Assembly (NCBI RefSeq): GCF_019263705.2
Contig: NZ_JADQDK010000001.1
Coordinates: forward strand, 3,782,001 to 3,846,000
Direction of reading: 5' to 3'
Length of the DNA: 64,000 nucleotides
Origin: Pseudonocardia abyssalis
GTDB lineage: Bacteria > Actinomycetota > Actinomycetes > Mycobacteriales > Pseudonocardiaceae
The notes below the pieces were generated by a model. The model searched no databases. It was given only the letters and a program-made list of their open reading frames with translations, and was not told where the DNA came from. The stretch's first letter is position 1. Every line of letters begins with the position of its first letter. The position numbers were made by a program, and so were the translations under genes. Of this stretch, positions 16,743 to 23,204 are shown in pieces.

Positions 16743-17765
16743 TCAGCGCAGTGCGATGCGGCCCGTGCCCGTGCGGACCGTCCCGATCACCGCGGCCGGG
16801 GCGCCCAGCGCGGCCACCGCCTCCGCCGCCCGCTCCGGGGCCGCGCCGAAGAGCAGGCCGCCGGAGGTCTGGGCGTCGGCCAGGAGCAGGAGATCGACCT
16901 CCCCGTACGCCCCGGCGTCGACGCGCGGCGCCACCCAGTCGCGGTTGCGCCGCGAGCCGCCGGGCACCGTCCCGGCCTCGGCGAGCGCGCGCACGCCGTC
17001 GAGGAACGGCACCGCGGCGACGTCGATCTCCGCATCGACGCCCGACGCCGCGGCCATCTTGGACAGGTGCCCGAGCAGCCCGAACCCGGTGACGTCGGTG
17101 CAGCCGGTGGCGCCCGCGGCGAGCGCGGCGGAGGCGGCGGGGCCGTTGCTGCGCGTCATCGACGCCACCGCGGCCCCGGTCAGGCCCGCGGGCACGGTGC
17201 CGGCCTTGATCGCCGTCGTCGCGATGCCGATGCCGAGCGCCTTGGTCAGGACGAGCACGTCGCCGTCGCGCAGTCCGGCGTTGGTGAGGATGCGGTCCGG
17301 GTGCACCTCGCCGATCACGGCGAGCCCGTACTTGGGCTCCGGGTCGTCGACGCTGTGACCGCCGACGACGGCGAACCCGCTCTCCGCGCCGATCTCCGCC
17401 CCCCCGGCCAGCACCTCGCCGAGCACCGACATCGGCAGCTCGTCGCGCGGCCAGGCCACGATGTTGAGCGCGAACAACGGCCGCCCGCCCATCGCCCAGA
17501 CGTCCGACGCCGCGTTCTGTGCCGCGATCCGGCCCCAGGTGCGCGCGTCGTCGACGACGGGGGTGAAGAAGTCGGTGGTGGCGACGAGCGCACGGTCGGC
17601 GTCGAGACGCCACACGGCGGCGTCGTCGCCGGTCTCGGTGCCGACCAGCAGGTCCGGTGCGGTCGGCGGCGTGAGGGTGGCGAGCAGCTCGGCCAGGTGC
17701 TCCGGGCCGAGCTTGCACCCGCACCCGGCGCCGTGGCTGAACTCCGTGAGACGTCGACCGGTCAT
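16743..17765 (-). CDS. selD: Selenide, water dikinase
   Basis: A 340-residue enzyme that makes selenophosphate from selenide and ATP, the selenium donor for SelA. The N-terminal catalytic motif HGAGCGCK has Cys15 and Lys18, matching E. coli Cys17 and Lys20; the catalytic residue is Cys, not Sec. Other family motifs are GDDAAVWRLD, NAASDVWAMGGRPLFALNIV and GHSVDDPEPKYGLAV. The ATG at 17765 follows a TAGGCT box by 7 nt. It is divergent from selA with overlapping promoter boxes. Confidence 0.95.
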   Translation of the reverse strand: MTGRRLTEFSHGAGCGCKLGPEHLAELLATLTPPTAPDLLVGTETGDDAAVWRLDADRALVATTDFFTPVVDDARTWGRIAAQNAASDVWAMGGRPLFALNIVAWPRDELPMSVLGEVLAGGAEIGAESGFAVVGGHSVDDPEPKYGLAVIGEVHPDRILTNAGLRDGDVLVLTKALGIGIATTAIKAGTVPAGLTGAAVASMTRSNGPAASAALAAGATGCTDVTGFGLLGHLSKMAAASGVDAEIDVAAVPFLDGVRALAEAGTVPGGSRRNRDWVAPRVDAGAYGEVDLLLLADAQTSGGLLFGAAPERAAEAVAALGAPAAVIGTVRTGTGRIALR

Positions 17766-17772
17766 GTGACGC

Positions 17773-17782
17773 AGCCTACGAT
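17773..17782. promoter_or_regulatory. Overlapping divergent -10 boxes for selD and selA
   Basis: The 10-bp sequence AGCCTACGAT contains TAGGCT on the minus strand (17778 down to 17773, 7 nt before the selD ATG) and TACGAT on the plus strand (17777-17782, 6 nt before the selA GTG). The two boxes share the same TA step at 17777-17778. Both genes are then leaderless and start from one symmetric site. Confidence 0.55.
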
Positions 17783-17788
17783 CCCTCC

Positions 17789-19087
17789 GTGACCGACGTG
17801 CGCCGTCTCGTGCCGCGGACCGACGCCGTACTCGCGCAGCCGGCCGTCGCGGCGGCGGCGGAGCGGCTGGGTCGGGCGCTGGTGAAGGAGGCCGTCGTGG
17901 CCGCGCAGGCGCGCGCGCGGTCCGGGGAGATCGCCCCCGCCGACGTCGCGGACGCCGCCCTGGCCGCCCTCCCCGGCACCCCGACGACGCTGGCGCCCGT
18001 CCTCAACGCCACCGGCGTGCTGCTGCACACCAACCTCGGACGGGCCCCGCTCTCCGCCGCCGCGCGGGCCGCGCTCGACCTCGCCGCAGGCACCTGCGAC
18101 GTCGAGCTCGACCTCGCGACGGGCGGGCGCGGCCCCCGCGGTACCGCCGCGATCGACGCCCTGCTCGCCGCCGTGCCCGGGGCGGCCGCGGCGCACCTGG
18201 TGAACAACGGGGCGGCGGCGATCGCGATGGTCGCCGCGACACTCGCCGGGGGCGGCCGGGAGATCGTCATCGCCCGCGGCGAGCTGGTCGAGATCGGCGC
18301 CGGGTTCCGCATCCCCGACCTGCTGACGGCGACGGGCGCGCGGCTGCGCGAGGTCGGCACGACCAACCGCGTGCACCGCGACGACTACGCCGCGGCCGTC
18401 GGCGAGGACACCGCGTTCGTGCTCAAGGTGCACCCGTCGAACTTCGTGGTCAGCGGGTTCACGCACTCCTGCGGGGTCGACGAGCTGACCGGGCTCGGCG
18501 TGCCGGTCGTCGCCGACATCGGCTCCGGGCTGCTCGCCCCGCACCCCCTGCTCCCCGACGAGCCCGACGCCGCCAGCACGCTCGCGCAGGGCGCCGCGCT
18601 CGTCACCGCGTCCGGCGACAAGCTGCTCGGCGGCCCGCAGGCCGGGCTGCTGCTCGGCGCGCCCGGCGAGGGCGCCGACCTCGTCGCCCGCATCCGCCGC
18701 CACCCGCTCGCCCGTGCGATGCGCGTCGACAAGCTGACGCTCGCCGCGTTCGAGGCCACCCTGCGCGGGCCGGTGCCGCCCACCCGGCTCGCCCTGGACG
18801 CCGACCGGGCGACGCTGCGGACGCGGGCGGAGCGGATCCTCGCCCGGCTCCCCGGCGTCGACGCGGCCGTCGTCGACAGCGCCTCGACCGTCGGCGGCGG
18901 CGGTGCGCCCGGCGTCGCGCTGCCCAGCGCCGCGCTCTCGCTGCCCGCGTCCTACGCCGCCGCCCTGCGCGCCGGTCGGCCCGCCGTGCTGGGCCGCCTG
19001 GAGCACGGCCGGTGCCTGCTCGACCTGCGGGCCGTGCCGCCGGAGTCCGACGACGCGCTGGTGGAGGCGGTCGGCCGTGCGCGGTGA
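17789..19087 (+). CDS. selA: L-seryl-tRNA(Sec) selenium transferase
   Basis: A 432-residue PLP enzyme that converts Ser-tRNA(Sec) to Sec-tRNA(Sec) with selenophosphate. The PLP lysine is Lys278 in SGDKLLGGPQAGLLLG, as in E. coli SelA. The motifs NATGVLLHTNLGRAPLS and GTTNRVHRDDY are also typical of the family. The length is close to the usual 430-460 residues, so the decameric long form is expected. The GTG start lies 6 nt after TACGAT. Its end overlaps the chosen selB start by 11 bp, so the two are translated together. Confidence 0.95.
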   Translation: MTDVRRLVPRTDAVLAQPAVAAAAERLGRALVKEAVVAAQARARSGEIAPADVADAALAALPGTPTTLAPVLNATGVLLHTNLGRAPLSAAARAALDLAAGTCDVELDLATGGRGPRGTAAIDALLAAVPGAAAAHLVNNGAAAIAMVAATLAGGGREIVIARGELVEIGAGFRIPDLLTATGARLREVGTTNRVHRDDYAAAVGEDTAFVLKVHPSNFVVSGFTHSCGVDELTGLGVPVVADIGSGLLAPHPLLPDEPDAASTLAQGAALVTASGDKLLGGPQAGLLLGAPGEGADLVARIRRHPLARAMRVDKLTLAAFEATLRGPVPPTRLALDADRATLRTRAERILARLPGVDAAVVDSASTVGGGGAPGVALPSAALSLPASYAAALRAGRPAVLGRLEHGRCLLDLRAVPPESDDALVEAVGRAR

Positions 19088-20891
19088 CCGTGGCCCCGGC
19101 AACGGTCACCGCGCACGGGTGGTGGCCACCGCCGGTCACGTCGACCACGGCAAGTCCACGCTCGTCCGCGCTCTGACCGGCATGGAGCCGGACCGCTTCG
19201 CCGAGGAGCGCCGCCGGGGCATGACGATCGACCTGGGCTTCGCGTGGACCGACATCGGCGCGCGCACCGTCGCGTTCGTCGATGTCCCGGGCCACGAGCG
19301 GTTCGTCACGACGATGCTCGCCGGGATCGGGCCCGTGCCCGCGGTGCTGCTGGTCGTCGCCGCCGACGAGGGCTGGATGCCCCAGTCCGCCGAGCACCTC
19401 GACGCACTCGCCGCCCTCGGCGTCCGCGACGGCCTGCTGGTGATCACGCGCAGCGACCTCCTGGAACCCGACCTCGCGCTCGACGACGCCCGCTCCCACC
19501 TGCGCGGCACGACGCTGGAGGGGATCCCGGCCGTCGCGGTGTCGGCCCGGACCGGCGCCGGGATGGACGACCTGCGCACCGCGCTGGGCACACTGGTCGA
19601 CCGCCTGCCCGCCCCGGACGACGCCGCCGACGTCCGGCTGTGGGTCGACCGCGCGTTCACCGTGCGCGGCGCGGGCACCGTCGTCACCGGGACCCTGCAG
19701 GCCGGGCGTCTGCGGGTCGACGACGACCTGGAGCTGGCCGGGACCGACGGCACGCGGCGGGTGTCGGTCCGCGGGCTGCAGAGCCGGGGCGAACCCGTCG
19801 GGGAGGTGGGCGGGGTCAGCCGGGTGGCGGTCAACCTGCGGGGGGTGCCGCGCGAGACCCTGACCCGGGGCGACGTCCTGCTCACCCCCGGTGCGTGGCT
19901 CACCACCGATACCGTCGACGTGCGCCTGGACTCGGGCGACGACGACCTGCCGCGGGAGCTCACCCTGCACGTCGGGTCCGCCGCTGTCACCGTCCACGTG
20001 CGTCCGCTCGGTGCCGACACCGCACGCCTGCGGCTGCGGCACCCGCTGCCGCTGCGCATCGGCGACCGGGCCGTGCTGCGCGACCCCGGCCGCCGCCGCG
20101 TACGCGCCGGGATCAGCGTGCTCGACGTCCGCCCACCGGACCTGCGTCGCCGCGGCTCGGCGGCGGCCCGCGCCGTCGTGCTGGACACGATGGACGGCCG
20201 GGCCGACCCGGGCACGGAGCTGCGCCGCCGCGGGATCGTGCGGCGTGCCGAACTGGCCGCGATGGGCGTCCCGGTCGACGGTCTCGGGTCGGGCCCCTGG
20301 CTGGTCGACCCGGACCGCGCCGTGACGGCCGCGCGCGACCTCGCCGCCGCCGTCGACGCCCACGACCGCGCCGACCCGCTCGACCCCGGCCTGCCGACGG
20401 AGGCCGCCCGCCGTTCCGCGGACCTGCCCGACACCCGGCTCCTCGACGCGGTCCTGCCGTACGCCCCGGGGCTCGTCCACCGCGACGGGCGCGTCGTCCG
20501 GACGGCGGCCGCGGGACTGACGCCCGCCGTCGTCGCGGGGCTGGAGGCGCTGCGCGAGGACCTGGCACGGGAGCCCTTCGCCGCACCCGACGCCGCACGG
20601 CTCGCCGAGCTGGGCCTCGGTCCACGCGAACTGGCGTCGCTGGTGCGCGCGGGTGAACTGCTCCGCCTCGCCGACGGGGTGGTGCTCCTCGCCGGGGCCG
20701 ACGACCGCGCGGTGGCGACGCTCGCCGGCCTGCCCACGGAGTTCACCGCGAGCGCGGCCCGGCAGGCGCTGGGCACCAGCCGGCGGGTCGCCGTGCCGCT
20801 GCTGGAGCTGCTCGGGCGCACCGGACGCACCGTGCGCACCCCGAACGGGGCGCACCGGCTCCGCGCCTCGGGTGGCAGTGCACCCCCCTGA
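19077..20891 (+). CDS. selB: Selenocysteine-specific elongation factor
   Basis: A 604-residue translational GTPase that brings Sec-tRNA(Sec) to UGA codons marked by a SECIS hairpin. G1 is GHVDHGKST, G2 region RRGMTIDLGF, G3 DVPGHE, G4 TRSD (E. coli SelB has TKAD). EF-Tu-like domains II and III follow and the last 200 residues form winged helices that bind the SECIS. The GTG at 19077 overlaps selA; GTGs at 19119 or 19122 just before VATAGHVDHGK are alternatives. Immediately downstream is a STAS gene unrelated to selenium. Confidence 0.95.
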   Translation: MRGDRGPGNGHRARVVATAGHVDHGKSTLVRALTGMEPDRFAEERRRGMTIDLGFAWTDIGARTVAFVDVPGHERFVTTMLAGIGPVPAVLLVVAADEGWMPQSAEHLDALAALGVRDGLLVITRSDLLEPDLALDDARSHLRGTTLEGIPAVAVSARTGAGMDDLRTALGTLVDRLPAPDDAADVRLWVDRAFTVRGAGTVVTGTLQAGRLRVDDDLELAGTDGTRRVSVRGLQSRGEPVGEVGGVSRVAVNLRGVPRETLTRGDVLLTPGAWLTTDTVDVRLDSGDDDLPRELTLHVGSAAVTVHVRPLGADTARLRLRHPLPLRIGDRAVLRDPGRRRVRAGISVLDVRPPDLRRRGSAAARAVVLDTMDGRADPGTELRRRGIVRRAELAAMGVPVDGLGSGPWLVDPDRAVTAARDLAAAVDAHDRADPLDPGLPTEAARRSADLPDTRLLDAVLPYAPGLVHRDGRVVRTAAAGLTPAVVAGLEALREDLAREPFAAPDAARLAELGLGPRELASLVRAGELLRLADGVVLLAGADDRAVATLAGLPTEFTASAARQALGTSRRVAVPLLELLGRTGRTVRTPNGAHRLRASGGSAPP

Positions 20892-20909
20892 GCCCTACCG
20901 TGTACCGCG

Positions 20910-21323
20910 ATGTCCGAGACGCGTGAGAACCCGACCCCCGACCCCGCCCCGATCCGTCGTGGCGGGGATGCGGACGACCAGATCAGCCTGGCCACACGGC
21001 CCGCCGGGCCCGGTCAGGTCGTGATCGAGGTCGGCGGCGAGGTCGACATGCTCACCTCGCCCCAGCTGCGCGCGGCCGTCCTCGACCAGTTCGCCCCGGA
21101 GACGGGCACCGAGCTGGTCGTGCTCGCCCTCGACGGCGTCACGTTCCTCGGCACCAGCGGGCTCGCCGCGCTGATCGAGGTGCGCGAGGCCGCCCACACC
21201 GCCGGCACCGAGCTGCGGCTCGTCTGCACCGCGCGCCGGGTCCTGCGCCCGCTGACGATCGCCGGCCTCGTGCCGCTGTTCGACATCCACGAGACCCAGG
21301 AAGCCGCGCTCGTCGCCACCTGA
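20910..21323 (+). CDS. STAS-domain anti-sigma factor antagonist
   Basis: A 137-residue protein: a short charged leader, then a SpoIIAA-like STAS domain (VIEVGGEVDMLTSPQLRAAV) with the phosphoacceptor region LDGVTFLGTSGLAALIEV. It starts 18 bp after selB and may be cotranscribed with it. It belongs to the same partner-switching family as the genes at 10122 and 25561. It is in place to act on an anti-sigma factor such as the one at 26066-26506, which is inference. Confidence 0.85.
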   Translation: MSETRENPTPDPAPIRRGGDADDQISLATRPAGPGQVVIEVGGEVDMLTSPQLRAAVLDQFAPETGTELVVLALDGVTFLGTSGLAALIEVREAAHTAGTELRLVCTARRVLRPLTIAGLVPLFDIHETQEAALVAT

Positions 21324-21380
21324 GATCGGCCCCGCCGGGCGTGATCCGCATCACACCTGCGTCCAGGGACCCCGTTCGGC

Positions 21381-21406
21381 GTTTGGTCCACCGCTGACGC
21401 GGGAAT
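21381..21406 (+). promoter_or_regulatory. SigmaF/B-like promoter upstream of whiB
   Basis: GTTT at 21381-21384 and GGGAAT at 21401-21406 are separated by 16 nt. The -10 differs from GGGTAY at one key base. It is 59 bp before the whiB ATG. Confidence 0.45.
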
Positions 21407-21465
21407 CAGTGCTCCGATCGCCCGGTAGTTCCCCGGGCACGGACGCATGTGAGGTGACTCCCGCG

Positions 21466-21759
21466 ATGAGCGACGTTTCCCGGCTCCCCGGCCCGATGGA
21501 CCACGCCTGGCAATGGCAGCGCCTCGGCTCGTGCCGCGGCATGGACAGCGCCAGCTTCTTCCACCCGGACGGCGAGCGGAACCCGTCACGCGCCCGGCGC
21601 ACGGCACAGGCCAAGGAGGTCTGCCACCGCTGCCCGGTCATCGACATGTGCCGCGAGTTCGCGCTGGAGACCCGTGAGCCGTTCGGCGTCTGGGGCGGGC
21701 TGGCCGAGGCCGAGCGCCGCGTGATCCTGGAGCAGCGCGGGGTCCCGCTCGCCAGCTGA
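21466..21759 (+). CDS. WhiB-family iron-sulfur transcription factor (WhiB3/WhiD type)
   Basis: A 97-residue protein with the four cluster cysteines C23, C53, C56 and C62 (GSCRGMDSASFF, EVCHRCPVIDMC) and the turn GVWGG before a basic end. The start LPGPMDHAWQWQRLGSCRG with FFHPDGER is characteristic of the WhiB3/WhiD branch, which links redox state to development or stress response through a 4Fe-4S cluster and sigma-factor binding. The ATG at 21466 has GAGGTG upstream. A sigmaF/B-like promoter precedes it, and a strong terminator separates it from dps. Confidence 0.88.
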   Translation: MSDVSRLPGPMDHAWQWQRLGSCRGMDSASFFHPDGERNPSRARRTAQAKEVCHRCPVIDMCREFALETREPFGVWGGLAEAERRVILEQRGVPLAS

Positions 21760-21776
21760 TCCGGTCCGACACGGGA

Positions 21777-21805
21777 ACGGGCCCACCCGCGGGGGGTGGG
21801 CCCGT
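21777..21805. terminator. Bidirectional Rho-independent terminator between whiB and dps
   Basis: A 12-bp perfect stem (ACGGGCCCACCC with GGGTGGGCCCGT), 5-nt loop, followed on the plus strand by TTCTT. It lies 17 bp after the whiB stop and 17 bp from the stop of the convergent dps gene, so it can end both transcripts. Confidence 0.85.
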
Positions 21806-21822
21806 TTCTTCGTGCCCGGGGC

Positions 21823-22323
21823 TCAGGAGTTCTGGTAGCCGATGTTCTGGGCCTGCCACATCCAGCGGGCCTTCTCCAGCTCGGCGACCATGCCGATGAA
21901 GAGGTCCTGGGTGACCGGGTCGGTCTTGTCGGTCTCCTCGATGCGCGGGCGCAGTCGTCCGACGACCCCGTCGAGGGCCTCGAAGACCTGCGCGATGACA
22001 TCGCGGTCCTGGACCCAGCCGGCCTCGGGCGTCGCGATGCCGGTGGTGGCGGCGACGGTGGCGGTGCGGCCGTCCGGGGAGACGCCGACGGCAGCGGCGC
22101 GCTCGGCGACCGTGTCGGAGTAGAGGCGGGCGGTGTCGACCAGCTCGTCGAGGTGCAGGTGCACGTCGTGGAACTGGCGGCCGACGAGGTTCCAGTGCGC
22201 CTGCTTCGCGATCAGTGACAGGTCGATCATGTCGACGAGCGTGGCCTGCAGCGCGGCGCCGGTGACATCGCGCGCGGCATCGTCGAGAGTGCTGGGGATG
22301 GGGTGGGCCTGGGATGCACCCAT
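21823..22323 (-). CDS. dps: Dps-family ferritin-like DNA-protection protein
   Basis: A 166-residue Dps. The ferroxidase-site residues lie in QAHWNLVGRQFHDVHLHLDE and the helix AERAAAVGVSPDGR; the C-terminal helix ends WMWQAQNIGYQNS. Dps dodecamers oxidise and store iron with peroxide and can shield DNA. The ATG at 22323 (MGASQAHPIP) has GGAGG 8 nt upstream. A sigmaF/B-like promoter (GTTT, 16 nt, GGGTGC) lies at 22367-22392, in line with stress induction. Confidence 0.9.
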   Translation of the reverse strand: MGASQAHPIPSTLDDAARDVTGAALQATLVDMIDLSLIAKQAHWNLVGRQFHDVHLHLDELVDTARLYSDTVAERAAAVGVSPDGRTATVAATTGIATPEAGWVQDRDVIAQVFEALDGVVGRLRPRIEETDKTDPVTQDLFIGMVAELEKARWMWQAQNIGYQNS

Positions 22324-22366
22324 GACGGGACCTCCGGGGGTGTGGTGGTGTCGGTCGTGCGTACCT

Positions 22367-22392
22367 GCACCCTTCAACGGGCCCGCAGAAAC
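22367..22392 (-). promoter_or_regulatory. SigmaF/B-like promoter of dps
   Basis: On the minus strand, GTTT (22389-22392) is followed after 16 nt by GGGTGC (22367-22372), 43 bp upstream of the dps start codon. It fits the same spacing as the promoter of the DUF2795 gene. Confidence 0.5.
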
Positions 22393-22428
22393 CGCCATTC
22401 CACCTCGCCCCGCGGAGTGGGCAGGGCC

Positions 22429-23025
22429 TCAGCCCGCGTCGACGACCGTCAGCTCGTGGCAGCGGTAGCGCAGCAGCGGGATGCCGTAGACCTGAGCGAT
22501 CCGCTGGACCGCGCGGTCGACCACCGCCCGGTCGACGCCCGCCCGGCCCGGCTCGACGGCCGGCCCGAGGAGGTAGACGCCCGGCTCCGGGTCGAACCCC
22601 ACCAGCTCGCTGAGCGCGGCCACGAGGTCGTCCTCGGCCCCCGGGCCGAGCGGAGAGCGCAGCCCGAGCCGGTGCACACCCAGGTCGGGGAGCCCGAGCT
22701 CCGCGGCCCGTGCCCGCAGCTCGCCGCCGTCGTCGCGGTCGTCGTCGTCGAGGTCGTCGTCGTGGCCGCCGAGCTCCACGGCGTCGCCCACGCCCAGCAC
22801 CCCGACCGGGGCGGGGTCGCCGACGGGGCCGTCGTCACAGGCCACGAGCAGATCGACCGACCGGCCGCCCTCCAGCAGACGGACGAGATCGGACCCCGGC
22901 CGCAGCAGTTCGACGGTGCACACCGAGACGGCGACGAACCGCCGCTGCGTGACCGGTCGGACTAACCGGTCGGCGACGGAGGGGGTCTCTGGTGCGACGA
23001 GTCCGCCCACCGGTTCCGCGACCAT
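22429..23025 (-). CDS. Hypothetical protein, possibly a degenerate PIG-L-like fold
   Basis: A 198-residue protein with no clear family. It has an acidic patch (HDDDLDDDDRDDGGE) near residue 90. The order RARAAELGLPDLGVHRLGL, then EDDLVAALSELVG, then RIAQVYGIPLLRYRCHEL recalls the second half of PIG-L/LmbE deacetylases. The metal-binding HPDD motif is replaced by ACDDGP and HPDH is missing, so a catalytic role is unlikely. The ATG at 23025 has GAGGGGG upstream. A strong palindrome lies 85 bp upstream. The PIG-L link is weak inference. Confidence 0.5.
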   Translation of the reverse strand: MVAEPVGGLVAPETPSVADRLVRPVTQRRFVAVSVCTVELLRPGSDLVRLLEGGRSVDLLVACDDGPVGDPAPVGVLGVGDAVELGGHDDDLDDDDRDDGGELRARAAELGLPDLGVHRLGLRSPLGPGAEDDLVAALSELVGFDPEPGVYLLGPAVEPGRAGVDRAVVDRAVQRIAQVYGIPLLRYRCHELTVVDAG

Positions 23026-23110
23026 CCACCGCCCCCTCAGACCATGCCGCCCGCGGGCTCCGTTGCCCGCCGATCCGGCCTTTCGGGAACGAGTGAACCG
23101 CGTCCGGCGG

Positions 23111-23135
23111 GTACCCGTGCACCGTGCACGGGTAC
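23111..23135. promoter_or_regulatory. 25-bp near-perfect palindrome, operator-like
   Basis: GTACCCGTGCAC and GTGCACGGGTAC are perfect 12-bp inverted repeats around a single C. The site sits between the stop of the LOV-phosphatase gene (23205) and the start of the gene ending at 22429. The 1-bp spacer is too short for an RNA hairpin loop without opening several pairs, so a dimeric repressor site is more likely than a terminator. Confidence 0.6.
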
Positions 23136-23204
23136 ATACGCCCAGCGGCCCGGAACGATCTCCGAGCGGCGACTTCACGCAGCCGTGACGCAACCGTTCC
23201 GTGA

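Noticed and set aside
16743..17765. Sec-containing SelD
   Set aside because: The catalytic residue is encoded as cysteine (GAGCGCK).
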